A stretch of DNA of 64,000 nt from the NCBI GenBank assembly GCA_963693085.1, contig OY856411.1:112411267-112475266 (forward strand). The letters are read 5' to 3'. Positions 25,187 to 37,723 of the stretch are shown piece by piece. Within the stretch, counting starts at the first letter, position 1. The number at the start of each line of letters is the position of its first letter. Position numbers and translations under genes: made by a program. The notes below the pieces were generated by a model, which saw only the letters and a list, made by a program, of their open reading frames with translations, searched no databases and was not told the origin of the DNA. This DNA comes from Alisma plantago-aquatica (taxonomy: Eukaryota > Streptophyta > Magnoliopsida > Alismatales > Alismataceae).

Positions 25187-28100
25187 TTAGAGACAATCAC
25201 CCACGAATCTTATCCCAAGTGATCTAACATGAACATCATGCTTCTGCTGTGAAAGTACTTTGGTCAAGGGGTCAGCAATATTGTTCTCAGTTGGCACTAT
25301 ACAAATCTTTACATCTCCTCACTGCACGATCTCTTGTATGAGATGGAACCACTTTTTTATATGCTTTGAGCGCTGATGTGATCTGGGTTCCTTAGCATGT
25401 GCAATAGCTCCATTGTTGTCATAATATAGCTCAATTGCTTCGCTGATGCTTGGAATGACCCCAAGTTCTATAATGAACTTTTTTGATCCATACAACCTCC
25501 TTTGCTACATTTGACGCAATAATATACTTGGCCTCTATTGTAGAATCGGTAACTATTTCTTACTTGGAACTTTTCCAGCTTACATCTGCATTATTTAGGC
25601 AAAACATGATTCCTTATTGTGATTTGTAATCATTTTTGTCAATCTAGAAGATTGCATTTGTCTAACCTCTTACCACGAACTCTTCCTCTCTGCCGTAGAC
25701 CAAGAACTGATCCTAATTTCTTCTCAAGTACTCAAGGATGTTCTTCACAACTACCTAGTGGGCATTACATAGATCTAACTGATATATTCTCATCATGCTC
25801 AAGGCATACGAGATGTCTGGACGGGTACACAACATTTCATACATGATTGATCCTATTGCTAAGTCATATGGAATCTAACTCATGCGTTCCCTTTCTTCAT
25901 AAGAGCTGTGACTTTGACCCTTAGAGATGGGAACTCCATGTAACATGGAAAAGTTACCTCTCTTTGAGTTCTCCATGTTGAACAGCTTCACTTTGTCAAT
26001 GTATGTGCTTTGACTTAGTCTAGGAAGCCTTTTGGATCTATCTCTATAGATGATTATCCCCAAGATGTAGGATGCTTCTCCCAAGTCATTCATAGAAAAT
26101 GTATTTCCAAGCCATGTCTTTACCTTTTGTAAAGTAGGGATGTCATTCCCCATCAATAATATACCATTTACATATAATATGATGAATGCCGCTATGCTCC
26201 CACTAACCTTCTTGTACACACAAGGTTCATCTTCAATTTGAATAAAGGCAAACTCTTTGACTGTCTCATCAAAATGATGATTCCAGCTCCAAGATTCTTA
26301 CTTCAACCCATAGATTGACCGTTGTAGCTTATAACCTTTATTTGCAAACATTGGTTTTATAAAACCCTCAGGTTGTGTCATATACACATCCTCAAGAAGA
26401 TTCCTATTAAGGAATGCAGTTTTAACATCCATTTGCCAAATCTCACAGTCATGATAAGCTGCAATAGAAAGCCTAATCCTGATGGATTTAACCATGTCCA
26501 TTGGAGAAAAGGTTTCATCATAGTCAACAACTTGAACTTGTCTAAAACCCTTTGCAACCAATCTGCCCTTATAGGTTTGTACCTTACCATCCATGTCAGT
26601 CTTCTTCTTGAAGACCCACTTTCACCCGATGGATTTTATCCCTTCAAGTGGATCCACCAAGGTCCATACCTTGTTGGCGTACATGGATTCCATCTCAGAT
26701 ATCATGGCTTCAAGCCTTATCTTAGACTGTGGTCCCTCTAAAACATCTTGATAAGTTATTGGCTCATAATCTATGACCAATTCACTGCCTTCCAGAGTCA
26801 CAAGATAACCAAATCTTTTCGGCTCAAGGCATGTCCTATTAGACCTACAAGGTTCCTGTATTACTTGTGGAATTCGAGACTCCACAACACCTTGCAATTT
26901 TCTTTGTTCCTCTTGTTCATATATTGATTCTACATTCTCTTGTTGGTCTCACATCTCTTTGAGTTCCACTTTCCTTCCGCTGATTCCTTTGGAAATAAAA
27001 TCCATCTCAAGGAATGCATCATCCCTGGTAACAAACACTTTGTTGTCAGATTAGGAATAAAAGTAATATCCTCTTGTTTATTTAGGATATCCAAAAAAAA
27101 AAGAATTTTTCAGATTTAGGACCAAGCTTATCAATAAACATTCTTTTAACATAAGCATCACATCCCCAAATCCTCATAAAAGACACTTTGGGACGTTTCC
27201 CATGCCATATCTCATATGGTGTCTTTTGAACTGATTTAGATGGTACTCAATTTAGTGTATACATGGCGGTTTCTAGATCATACCCCCACAAGGTAGTTGG
27301 AAGCTCAGCTAAACTCATCATTGATTGCACTATATCTAGCAATGTACGATTCCTTCTTTCTGACACCCCATTATGCTGAAGTGTTCTAGGTGGAGTCCAT
27401 TGGGATATGATCCCATGGACTTTAAGAAGGATCTCAAACTCTTGGTTTAAATATTTCCACCTCAATTGGAACAAAGTGCCTTAATTATTTTACCAAGTTG
27501 GTTATGTACTTCATTCATAAACTCCTTAAACCTATCAAGAGTTTCTAACTTATGTTTTATTAAATAAACATACCCATACCTACTAAAGTCATCAATGAAG
27601 GTAATGAAGTACTAATACCCAACTCTAGCAGTTGTCCTAAAAAGTCCACACACATCAGTTTGTATGAGTTCTAATAGATCACTTTCCCTCTTGTTGATAC
27701 TAGTGAAAGGGGATTTAGCCATCTTGTCCAACAAACAAGATTCACATGTCTCTATTGATTCAAAATTAAAAGAGTCTTGATAACCATCTTTATGGACTCT
27801 ACATACACAATTCTCATTTATGTTCCCTAGATGACAATGCCAAAGGTGTGTTTTGTTTGAGTTGTTGAGTTTTAGTCTTTTGGTATTTATGTTATAAATA
27901 TCTATCATTATATTTAACAAATAAAGACCATAATACATTGAGGCACTGCCATAAAAGATCCCATCTTTCGAAATTGAACATAGACCATTTTTAATATGGA
28001 ATTCAAATGCATCCTTGTCCATACAAGATAAAAAAATTATGTTTCTATTTATAGTTGGTACGTAATAGTAGTTCTTTAACTCTATTACAAGCCCTGTGGT

Positions 28101-28190
28101 CAGAGATATACTATAGATTCCAACTGCACTGGATGCAAGTCTTGTGCCATTAGCAACTCGCAGTTCCACCTCGCGCCTACATAATTATTG
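25187..28190 (-). pseudogene. Copia pol remnant: GAG-pre-integrase, integrase, RT, RNase H
   Basis: This would make the reverse transcriptase and integrase of the element. 27612-28169: GAG-pre-integrase with LWHCHLGN and CESCLLDKM zinc ligands, then LIQTDVCG, the first integrase Asp. 27247-27474: LQHNGVSERRNR, the catalytic Glu region of integrase. 26622-26897: the pre-RT linker (EPITYQDVL, NKVWTLVD). 26298-26594: RT with QMDVKTAFLN. 25875-26219: RT palm, where the usual YVDD is YVNG (about 26163-26174), followed by YILGIIIYRDR. 25187-25320: the RNase H tail NIADPLTKVL and RSLGIRFVG, stop at 25187. Frames change between the blocks and there are stops, and the catalytic YVDD pair is lost, so it is inactive. 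Confidence 0.88.
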
Positions 28191-29130
28191 GTTGTTGAAT
28201 GTTGATGTTTGCTTCAACATCCACCTCAAGATTGATCCAACTCAGTCAAGCCAGCTAACGTACTATTTCTGAGAGGAATATGTAGAATTTCTTTCAGAAG
28301 AATGTTGTGCACAACTTTCCTTTACTAGTGGTTCCCATCATTGCTTAATATGCATGTTGGAAGTGTATCAATTTATCTTAATGTGGGAGAGTCTTGAAAT
28401 CTGATCAATATTTATATGTTGGTTCTTTTGACAATGCTAGCTAGATAGATGGTTGACTGGTGTATTTGTGATTTAGGGATGACATGGAGCTTGCCATCAA
28501 CATCTTGGATAATGTGACCAAGGTTCCAAGATTCAACATGGTTTGTCATTTTCTTCTCTTCTCTTGATTATGCATGTTTTTCAGTCATTATAATATTATG
28601 TTTCAAGTGTGAATGCATTCATTTATTTGTTAGTGAGAAGTCTATGATTAAATGTGTAACCATCTCTTAGAACTCTATCAAACAAATGTAACCATATTAT
28701 GGGATGGAATGTTTGGCAACTAGAATATCAAATCCAACAATCACTATTTCCTTCATAAGATGAGGCTCAAATTCTGTCTAGTGCAACTATAATTGTTGCA
28801 TTATACCATCAAGATTGTATTGTTTGTAATTTTAGATCCAACACATACTCTTCTACATGGTTGTACAACAACAAGAACCCATTCTATCACCAACTCATCA
28901 AATAAAAGGAGAAGACAATATGGATGTTAAAACTAGTCAAGAAAGATACATACTCTTTTGCCAAGATGTGTGTAGGCCTCACTGAATCATTAATATATGT
29001 ATATCTTTTTCTTTGTACACATTGTGTAATAGGGGCAAGGCATACATCCTACCCATGTACATTTGAAACTTCAATATAAATGAAAGTAATATTATTGGCA
29101 TAATGAGCATAACTTGGTCTAACCAGTACA
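28191..29130. other. Unassigned DNA with one exon-like segment
   Basis: No ORF of note. 28477-28540 is bounded by a pyrimidine-poor TTTAG acceptor and an ATG/GTTTGT donor, and reads DDMELAINILDNVTKVPRF in one frame; it may be a captured or relict host exon, or chance. The rest (28700-29040) is AT-rich and unrecognised, with an AATAAATGAAAG-like string near 29080. Confidence 0.3.
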
Positions 29131-29625
29131 ATTTGTTTTTTTTTATCCGGTAAAATATTTCTCATTACTTGAAAGAAGAGAAAGGAAAAGTATAGGGTCA
29201 GACCCGTATACTGTACAAACAAGCTCAAGCACTCCACATCCGGAGAACATGAGGATCAACCCCACCGAGCCAGGCAGGTTTAGAACTAATCACCCCATTG
29301 ACTCTATAAACAATGGTATCAAAAAAGACAAGGGGGTCTCGCTCCCCTTTACCATGAAGCCTAGCATTTCTCTCGCCCCATACATGAAAAATGATTGCAG
29401 AGAAAATTATCCCGCAAAAGCTCCTAAAGCTATGGTTGTTCACAGAATGGTCAAGCAGCCAAAATAAGGCGGCATGGAGTTCACAAGACGGTGAACCACC
29501 CAAACCGCACTTGAGAGTGCTCCTCTTCCAGCAATACTTCGTAAACTCACACTCCAAAAAAACATGGCCAACGGACTCTTGTTGTAGCTTGTGTACTGAA
29601 AAATTACACAATATATGCATAATCT
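29131..29625 (-). pseudogene. 5'-truncated LINE (L1-type) 3' end with RT zinc-binding domain
   Basis: The 131-codon frame 29225-29620 shows the zf-RVT pattern that follows reverse transcriptase in plant LINEs: ILCN near the start, QESVGHVFLECEFTKYCW, then IIFSAIIFHVWGERNARLH and a FFDTIVYRV tail. After the stop comes a short 3' region that finishes with ATCCGG-type sequence and an A9 run on the minus strand (29136-29144 as T on the plus strand), the expected tail. Everything upstream of the zinc finger is missing, the usual result of incomplete reverse transcription. Target duplications were not identified. Confidence 0.85.
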
Positions 29626-29995
29626 AACTACTTATAAGTATTTGTAATAAATAGAACTAAATATGTAGCTAGATGTATAATCTAACTACATATATATGTG
29701 TGTAGTAACTGTTGTTTTTCCCTACACATTAATTACACATAAAATGTAGTAACTTCATCTTTTTGCTACATACTGACTACATATGCAATTATAGTTATAC
29801 ATTTAGCTAAAATGACATGTACATTTAAATATGTTAAGACAATATCTGGATACATTCCTGACTACATATGTATTTGTAATGAATGGGTGATTTGACTACA
29901 TATTTAAAAAATGTAATTAAAGGCATTCCCTACACGAGCATATACTACAATTGTAGTTATGCATTTTGCTACTCACTTTTTGTAGTTAAAGACCT
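29626..29995. repeat. Block of short dispersed repeats, possible small DNA element
   Basis: The motif TGACTACATATGTATTTGTAAT or close variants appears about five times (near 29629, 29677, 29774, 29854 and 29894), mixed with TAGTTATGCATTT and TGTAGTAAC. This density of repeats resembles the subterminal part of a non-autonomous DNA transposon. I could not define termini or a target duplication. Confidence 0.4.
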
Positions 29996-32900
29996 CTTTT
30001 TACTGAATGTACAAATCCATTCTTTTATACAATCATTCAATAATATTCAATATTCAAAGTATTAATGGTAACCTTTAAGAGGAGGGACAAGGCTAAGAAA
30101 CAAATTGGGTTCACCATTTTCTAGAACAATATGAATGAAATTCAAAAGGGATAAAGTAGTTAAATAAAATAATCAAGAATCTAGTACATATTGCAACTCA
30201 GAATTTCCCATCGAGAAGCCAAAGGATTATAGTTGCCAATTCAACAAGAATCTAGCAAGAAATAATATAATAGGATTATTCAATGTTCCTTGTCTTGGAA
30301 ATCACTTCATAATTTCTTATTTGGTGAAAATTTTCATTCTTCCACTTAGTAAGTAGATTATTTAATAATCACTTTTGGTTGTTATAACATATCATCCTAA
30401 AATCATTAAGTTCATTTACATTTATGTAGGTGTCATCATTTTACATGTCGTTATATATGATTTACTAATTACTACTCATGCTCATAACATATGTAATTCA
30501 AGGATTTATACTCAATATGTGTATATTGTCATTAGGTTAAAGTGTCCATTATGATGTAGGATCCATAAGATTATATTCATATATATAAGGTTCATAGAAG
30601 TAGTATGTGTATAGAATAAGGGCACAAAGTTCATTGTATTCATTTCCTAAATTTTGTATCCTACCATGTTTATTTGTTCATTTTTCTTCATATATTGTTA
30701 CCCCCATTAACAATTAATAAGAAGGATAGTCAATTGAAGTTTATTATTTGAAGTCTATAATAGTAGATTATAAAAATCATGAATTATCTTAATTTTCACT
30801 TTGTTTTTGAATGTGCATTATGTTATTAAAATTTTCATTGGGGTCACTTATATATGCATGTATTAATGTAGCTCATAGCTAGAAGCATGTCACGATGTGT
30901 ATCAAGTATTCAAATGGTGACCTTGTGGATGTCATGATGTAAATAACTGATAAAGATTGAAATTTACTATTTTGAGATCATTTGTTGTCATCTAAATATA
31001 CTAAGGTTTGAACATGATTGTTGACTGATAGAACAAAAATAGATAAGGGGGAAGTCTATACCTTGTTGGAGTAGGTGCATTGACCAGAGGTAGACATTTC
31101 CTTAAACCTAGGGCTCAATGAGGGTTGGCTTGTAGCTTCCTAGACTATTGATCATTGCCGCATGTAGACATGGTAGTGGTCTCGTAACTAGTGGCAGGAA
31201 GCAGGGTGAGCGAGGGGATGTTCTCCTTTTGTGTCATTTCCAAAGCCTCTACCGTCTTTCAATCTACAAATGTTGTCAAACAATCAAATAAAGCAACACG
31301 TTAGGGGAAATGGGCGAGACTCCCCATTTGTAGAACAGAGTCAGGGTGGCTAGTGAAGGTGTGAGGTTGAATAAGTTGTGGTGGAGAGGTCTGTAACATA
31401 TTGGAGTTCATCAGAAGGCCTTCAGACAACCATAGGAAAAGGTTGAGTAGGATACACTACTCGAGACCAATTCATAGTTGCAAGGATATATGAAAGAGAT
31501 CCATGAAGGAAGATAGAGATTTTTCTGTGGGTGCTTGCTTTGATGAGGTCAAGATGGAGGTGGAGATCTATGGCCATGATTGTGTGGATGATAGCTCGTA
31601 GATGGGGTAGGGTGTATCTAGGGTTTGGTGTATTCGAGTGTGGTGAAGCTTGTGGAATTGTTAATTGGAAGGGTGGTGTCATATAGCTCCCTCAACAACA
31701 CGCCAACCATTACAAGGTCTGAGTTTCCAATATTAATTGTGGATTGCAACTAACTTCATCATTGTGGGGTTGGTGTGTGAGAGGATATGAAACCAAAACC
31801 AATGAGGAATAAAAGGACGAATTCATGTAGGGCGGGGCACAATTTAATCACCTATTGGGGTCTGGTTAATGTCCATAATGTACATGGAGAACGCAAACCT
31901 ATGTTGCTTGCCTGTCTAGGTCAACACTTGTTTGGCCGAAACATTAAGTTGATTTTTTATTCATTGTTATCATATGAATCTCATTACTTTGGGAACTTAT
32001 ATCTCCTTACCCTTCACATCAATTTACCCTAAAAATTTCACAATGTGTTCACTTTGCATAAAACTAAATTCTAAAAGTACTATTATATTTATGATTTTGA
32101 CACGACTAATAAATCTATTCTCTTATTTTATTCAAATATAATTATACATTAATCTAAATTGAATTTTGTGTGTTTCTAAAGCCAAGAATCTATAATTGAG
32201 TTCAACCTTTCAATTATGCGTACCACATGGGATGACCAGATCAAAATGAGGTGAATTTTCATTTTGGCACTTGATTTTGAATATAGTTTAGTGAAGTACA
32301 AATATATATATATATATATATATATATGGAAATTTAGAAAATAGATTTTCAACTAGAGAGAATTATGTTTAACATTTTGTACCAAAATTTGGTATGTTAA
32401 AACTCACCTCCCCTGGAAAGGGGTTTCATCTCAAATCCAGAACTAGGTGAACTAATTCGGGTAAGTCTTCATCATTTTAGATTGCACTACCACATTGAAA
32501 CTTCTAGACCATGGTCCTTCCAAAGCATCTTCACTAGTGAGGTCTCATTATTCTCAAGTTGTTTCATACGAGTGTCAAATATCCCAACTAGATATTCATT
32601 AACCATCTAGTCCAATGTTCTGATGTACTTCTTCAACACTAATACATTGTGCATTTTCATAAACGGAAGTGGCAAGACTAGTCGTATACACATTGGTCAA
32701 TATCCCTACATATCGAGGGGTCAATTTGGGAAAAGGGTGACATGCATTCAAATGAAGCATCAAAATTGGCATGTCTTCCCTAGACAACTCAAACTATTAT
32801 AGGGATTATGAGACACCTATCACTACGAAATGGTCATATTAAGAAAAGGTTTTATATAAAAGTCCTTCCTAACTAGAGATGCATGTGTTGAAGAAAATAT

Positions 32901-33100
32901 GATAGTTTGTCTCTATACAACTTCTAGAGTTTCGAATAGTTAGACAATAGGCCATGTAGGTGGTTTTCAAATTTCAAGTATTTCAAAAATACTTCATACA
33001 TAAAAGTTGGTTAATATGAAATTGAAAAGGACCTTAATGGTTTATGCAATTTAAAAGGGCATTAATGGTTTGGAAAGTAATAAAAACCATACCTTCAATG
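29996..33100. other. Unassigned AT-rich DNA
   Basis: Nothing recognisable. 31070-31680 is less AT-rich and holds an 86-codon minus-strand frame with no known pattern. 32599-32787 on the minus strand reads NACHPFPKLTPRYVGILTNV without a match I recall. Both could be decayed transposon coding sequence. Confidence 0.5.
32302..32328. repeat. (AT)n microsatellite
   Basis: About 13 uninterrupted AT units. Confidence 0.9.
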
Positions 33101-33900
33101 ACTTCATTTATGTTTTTACCTTTCTCAACCCTCATAGCATATAACCTTCCTTGGTGATGCTCTTTAGGCTTTTGAACTGTAGCAACCATAATATTGGTGT
33201 TGTTTCCTTGACCTAAGTTATTCTAAGGATTCAATGGAGGAGTACTGTTGTTTCTTTGAGGCTCAGGGTAGTTTGCATTGCATTGACCTGGCTTGAAGCA
33301 GTTGAATTAGAGGGGTGAAGGATGGTAGTATTCTCCATGGCGCCTCTTCCCACTGTTGTAACAAGAATCTTAGATAAATGAAGGAGTCTTATTGTTGTTA
33401 TCGTTCAGACATTGTTTGCTGCCTCCATGGTTCTTATTACTATGGTGATGATTGCTTCCATTTTTATTATTTCCACAATGATGATTGCCTCCATTGTTAT
33501 TTTTACTATTTTTTGAGGGTTTGGAAAGACCTAATTCTTGTTGGTGAATCTTAGTGTATTGTGCTTTAGCAACCAACTGATCAAATGTTAGAGGAATATG
33601 AGGAGACAAACTATTGCTAGGACTTTGGTAGAGCCCCTTCATAAAACCTTGGATCTTTCTTTGTTCACTAGTACCAGTCACGTACCTATTCAAAAGGATG
33701 AAGAAACAAAGAAATTCAGCTACAAAGTCACTCCCACAATCAATGCAATTGAATTTCGTTTCTTTTTTCATGGGGAGAAATCCCAATTATGTTCCAGAGG
33801 GAGAAATCCCATTAAGATCAAGTCTAAGTTATTAAGAAGATCATTAAGTCCAAGAATGATCATGGTTACTGGAAATTGATTTAGATTTATATGCACCTTG
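33100..33900 (-). pseudogene. Ty3/gypsy (Del/Tekay-like) gag C-terminal remnant
   Basis: This would be the nucleocapsid end of a chromovirus Gag. The frame 33370-33786 includes EQRKIQGFMKGLYQS and FDQLVAKAQY, which match the end of the retrotransposon gag domain, followed by a His/Asn-rich tract (about residues 95-130). Downstream, in broken frames, come two decayed knuckle-like blocks (CYNSGKRRHGEYYH and CFKPGQCNANYPE, each missing ligands) and GRLYAMRVEKG, the usual approach to the protease. Pol is absent and stops interrupt the frame. Confidence 0.65.
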
Positions 33901-34930
33901 TTATGGGCTTTCTGAGCATTATGGGATTTCCGAGCAATTATGGGCTTTCCGAGCATTATGGGCTCCTTATGGGGCATTAAGAGAGGAGCATATACTTCTA
34001 GTCAAGTTCCTTATGTAAAAGATTTCAAGAAATGATTAATATTAAATGTATGTCCATGTTTATGTCAAGTCACATCTATAGTTTATTTTTATGTTTTATA
34101 ACATGCTAATGTCGCTTACTTACCATGTTTGTTTTTCCTTTGCATGGCTGGGGACGAGATGTCCACAGACATTGGAGCTAAAGGAAAGGAGACATCTTGA
34201 GAAGATTCCAAGGGTTCAAGACCTTATAAGTTGTTTCCTGGTGGGACGCCCATCTATGAAGATCCTATCTTTCATATGTTATCTAGAATAAGTGTAGCTT
34301 TAGAACTATGATGTAGTATTCTTTCCAAGAACTTGATGTATGAATCTATGTTTCTATGAATGCCAAGTGTTGTTTATTTCTTGATATGAGATCATGTATG
34401 TGACAATCCCTCCCTTAAATTCCAAGTACCCCACATTATGGATATTGTTGGGGATTAGGCTGTGCTTCCACTGGTTTCGTATGAAACCCTAGGGAGGGGT
34501 ATTACATTATATCTCTTGCTGGGACATGGGTCTCACCATTGTGGTTTGTCACATTTTTTTAGGTAGTTGGTAGTGACGACAACAGAACCGTGGAAGTAAA
34601 GAGGAACTACAATAATGAATCTTTGATAAAGATGATTAGATGTCTAGTGTTTCCTAGAGTCGTCCCTGTACTCTTAGGTCCTGGTAGGAAAAGTTTGTAT
34701 ATGGTGTTTCAAACGAATCAAAATTTTGTTACCATGTTAATGCTTGTTTGTGTTACATATATGAATATTGTTCTCCTGTGTATATATGTTGTGGCTAAGG
34801 TGATAGACCAATCTGTATCCAATTCTTGGTATAGTATGGATACAAGAAAGATGTTGGGCTCTTATGCAAATCTTTTTGAGTGGGTGTTGATGTTGAAATT
34901 GTTTTTAATTTACCCATATTTTTGGGTATG
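33901..34930 (+). other. Gypsy LTR-like non-coding sequence
   Basis: 34500-34760 repeats the order of motifs seen at 6390-6720: GGGACATGGGTCTCACC, a T run then AGGTAGTTGG, CTCTTAGGTCCTGG and CAAAATTTTG. The orientation is opposite to the neighbouring gag remnant, so the two probably come from different insertions. Ends undefined. Confidence 0.4.
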
Positions 34931-35149
34931 TGATTAATTAGTGATTGATTGTGTTTTAAGTTTTGAGTAATCTCATTTAGTGTAATGGGTTCTCACATAA
35001 AATAGGTGAGAAGATTCCATCATAGTTGTTAACATAAGTGGTTTATTTCGTATTTCTTGGTAATTGGGCTTAGGACCATTGTATCTATAATTCTTATTGT
35101 CATGTAGTTACACTTGAGTGAAGATCCATCTATCTGCTAATGTATACTC

Positions 35150-36996
35150 ATGTTACCCTAGACTCCTGTATATTGGATACCCACACCATATTTATAGATT
35201 ATTGAATATATATTACTAATTTCTACATAGTATCATACATAGGCTCCTATGTTTAATACATGACACTCCTTCCTCTTCTCTGTTCTCTCCCCAACGGTCA
35301 TTAAGATCAGAGGACAACAACACCCTCCCATAGCCTACCCCTCCCCCACCCGCTACTAGCCCAAGGCCTCTACCCTTCTGCATGCTACATCCATCACATG
35401 TAGCTTGCACCAGTGACAACTACCACTATCGGGTGTGTGACTAGCCTCCAAGCATACGATGTAGAAGTTGCAATAGCCAGCCATCAATAGGTTGCTGCAT
35501 GATATCAACCTCAAGATCTCTACCATCCTCTTGCCTCACTGGATCCTATCCATGTGATTTCACCCCTCCGCTATCTCTCTTATTCTGTTATTGTGATCCC
35601 TTACACATCTATTGTAAAACAACAAAAGACAAACCTAAAGACCTCATGTTGATTTATAAAGCACAAAAAGGTAAAAGGGGCAACTTTTTATTTGTTGTTT
35701 ATTCAACAGGTGATTTACATAGGCCACATGGTTAAGCACCTTTTCTTGAATTAGGGATCAAATATTATGTACATCACATAACCTATATTCTTGTGATTTT
35801 CTCTCTTTCGTACGACACTCATTCTAGTGCTGCTATCTTTATTTCTTCTTACCATACTCGTATCGCTAGTTGTTTTCCTACTATCTTTACTCCAGTAGTG
35901 CCTTTCATATCATTCTTTTACTGATAGAGCCTTATTTTTGTATCACATCTTTGATGTGGTACATTACTTTATTTCTACAACTGAAGAAAAGAAACCTATC
36001 ATCTATAATGATATGCCACATGTTATGGAAATTAAATTCAATGGTGATAGCGATTTGATGTGGATGAATGTTGTTTCTACTTTTCTAGAATTCCATGACT
36101 AATTGAAATTTATTATAGAAGATGCGTCTAAAGTACCCGATGAGGCTTGGATCATGGGAAATAGTTAGGTTCACTCTTGGTTCCGGGGATGTACGGAGCT
36201 TGATGTAGCTATTAAGTACATGTGCAAAAAAATGTCAAACTCATGTGGGAAGAGATGAAGCAGTTCTATAATTAGAAGGTAAATTGTTTTGATTATACAA
36301 TATAACATATAACATATTTTTTTAAATGTTAGGGTTAGAGCCTTATCCAATATCTATGATTCTGTGAAATATCTTGTATATAATGAAAACTTCTTCTCAC
36401 CCACCACCTCTGTAGAAGTGACTAAGATACTATTATGACAAGGTGATTTCTTAGTGGCCTTCATCCCTAGTACATCGACATACACCATCTTCGTTTTGTT
36501 GGGACCATGATCCCATCCCAAGGATCAAGCATATGTCTACCTATCCTAGGCCAAGATGTCTTCCAATTGAACTTGTACCCATGAAGTGTTGAAGAACAAA
36601 TTATAATGGTCGCTACTGCCAGGAGTCATAGACGAGGTCGTGGCACTCACACAAAGCCAAGACAGAAATGTACTTTTTGTGGCAAATTAGGCCATGTTGA
36701 AGAGGTTTTTCAATCCAAACATGGTTATCATACTCATTTTAGAAGAGGGAATGGAAGGGGTTATGCACATGTATTTCAAACAACTACACTCCTCATTGGA
36801 CAAGGCCCATCAACATCTACTATGACTCCAGGCCTGATTAGACATCAAATATTTTGCTAACAAAATAGGAGTATGAATGACTTTGACAAACTACACACCA
36901 TATTCACATCTTCACAATAGCGTGGTAGTGTCATCCCCTGAATAGCACAATTGTGAACCTCATACTATGACACCATCATCCCCTCTTACTTCTACC
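35150..36996 (+). pseudogene. Ale/Retrofit-like copia: LTR end and gag, truncated
   Basis: A probable LTR end (ATTTCTACA at about 35227) is followed by a decayed primer site (TAGTATCATACATAGG). Gag-like sequence starts near 35945 (EEKKPIIYNDM, IKFNGDSDLMWM) and runs with stops to 36860. The zinc knuckle at about 36684-36735 reads CTFCGKLGH but has lost its final Cys (VEEVFQ). Pol is missing because the SIRE-like element enters at 36997. The inactive state is clear; the lineage is from recalled pattern. Confidence 0.6.
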
Positions 36997-37345
36997 TGTT
37001 GGCTAAATTGACATTAGCATAATCCCTTTTGTTTTGATAATGACAAACATTTCATTCTTGTGGTTTTAACGTGCTATTTGAGTATTTCAGGAACAAGCAT
37101 ATAAGGTGGTGGATAACAAAGACTTGGAAGAAACAATTTGATAAAATCGCTTTATTTTCATGATTGTAATCAAATGTAAATGCTTGTACAAGTATATAAT
37201 GTACAAGTAATTAGATATCATGTAAATCAAGCGTTTAGATCTTCCCTATCCACTCACAACACTTAGATAGGCCATTCCCCAAGATAGTATCACAATTGAA
37301 CATTGATACACACACTTAGTAAATGAATACATTGAGTCAGTAATA

Positions 37346-37578
37346 TTCTCGGTCGACAAATCGTCGATCGAGAAAATATCGGTCGACAAATCTTCGACCG
37401 AGAAACTCTCGGTCGACAAAATCTTCGATCGAGAATAGACCCTACTAGCCGTTAGACCCAGCAGACAAAGTGGTTGGGAGTTGGAAATGAACGTTGTAAA
37501 CACTTGCTCCAGGAGGTCCCTCGGTCGACAAATCTTCGACCGAGAAGGACTCTCGGTCGAAAAATTGTCGATCGAGAA
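37346..37578. other. Array of five TCGGTCGA hairpins in U3
   Basis: Hairpins at 37346-37374, 37378-37402, 37407-37435, 37520-37544 and 37552-37578. The cleanest has arms CTCGGTCGA and TCGACCGAG around a 7-base loop CAAATCT, fully complementary. Others have one C/T mismatch that still permits G-U pairing on one strand. The right LTR repeats the array at 41983-42215, where several of the LTR differences fall. Confidence 0.85.
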
Positions 37579-37712
37579 AAGTTCTGTCTGCACTTTTCAG
37601 GGTCAATTAACTAGCCGTTGCAAATGCAATTAGTGGACACATAACGGCTAGTTGAGCACTAAAAACCCCCTAGAAAGTGTTTAGAATGTCCTTAAGTACT
37701 TGTAGGTCATTC

Positions 37713-37723
37713 CTATAAATAGG
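37713..37723 (+). promoter_or_regulatory. LTR TATA box
   Basis: CTATAAATAGG, downstream of the hairpins. Repeated in the right LTR at 42350-42360. Confidence 0.75.

Larger units (their letters stand above)
23015..28190 (-). mobile_element. Angela/BARE-like Ty1/copia element, 5' end missing
   Basis: From right to left on the minus strand: GAG-pre-integrase, integrase, linker, reverse transcriptase and RNase H segments, then one LTR. The LTR begins TGGTATGTATGCCC and ends in CCATATTTCCCTACA, both resembling the ends of BARE1/Angela LTRs as recalled. Gag, protease, 5' LTR and primer site are absent; the similarity stops near 28190. It lies within the gag start of the family A copia element, which dates it as the later arrival. 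Confidence 0.8.

Noticed and set aside
26373..26741. 122-codon plus-strand frame
   Set aside because: Antisense shadow of the copia reverse transcriptase on the minus strand.
31422..31682. 86-codon minus-strand frame in a less AT-rich stretch
   Set aside because: No domain or start context; could be transposon debris but nothing supports a gene.
37346..37578. Regularly spaced short repeats resembling a CRISPR array
   Set aside because: The repeats are hairpins in a plant LTR with no constant spacer length and no cas genes; this is a eukaryotic transposon.
37246..37593. 115-codon minus-strand frame, repeated at 41883-42230, with Ser/Thr/Asp-rich repeats
   Set aside because: It is produced by translating the U3 hairpin array, is present only in LTRs and runs against the LTR promoter.
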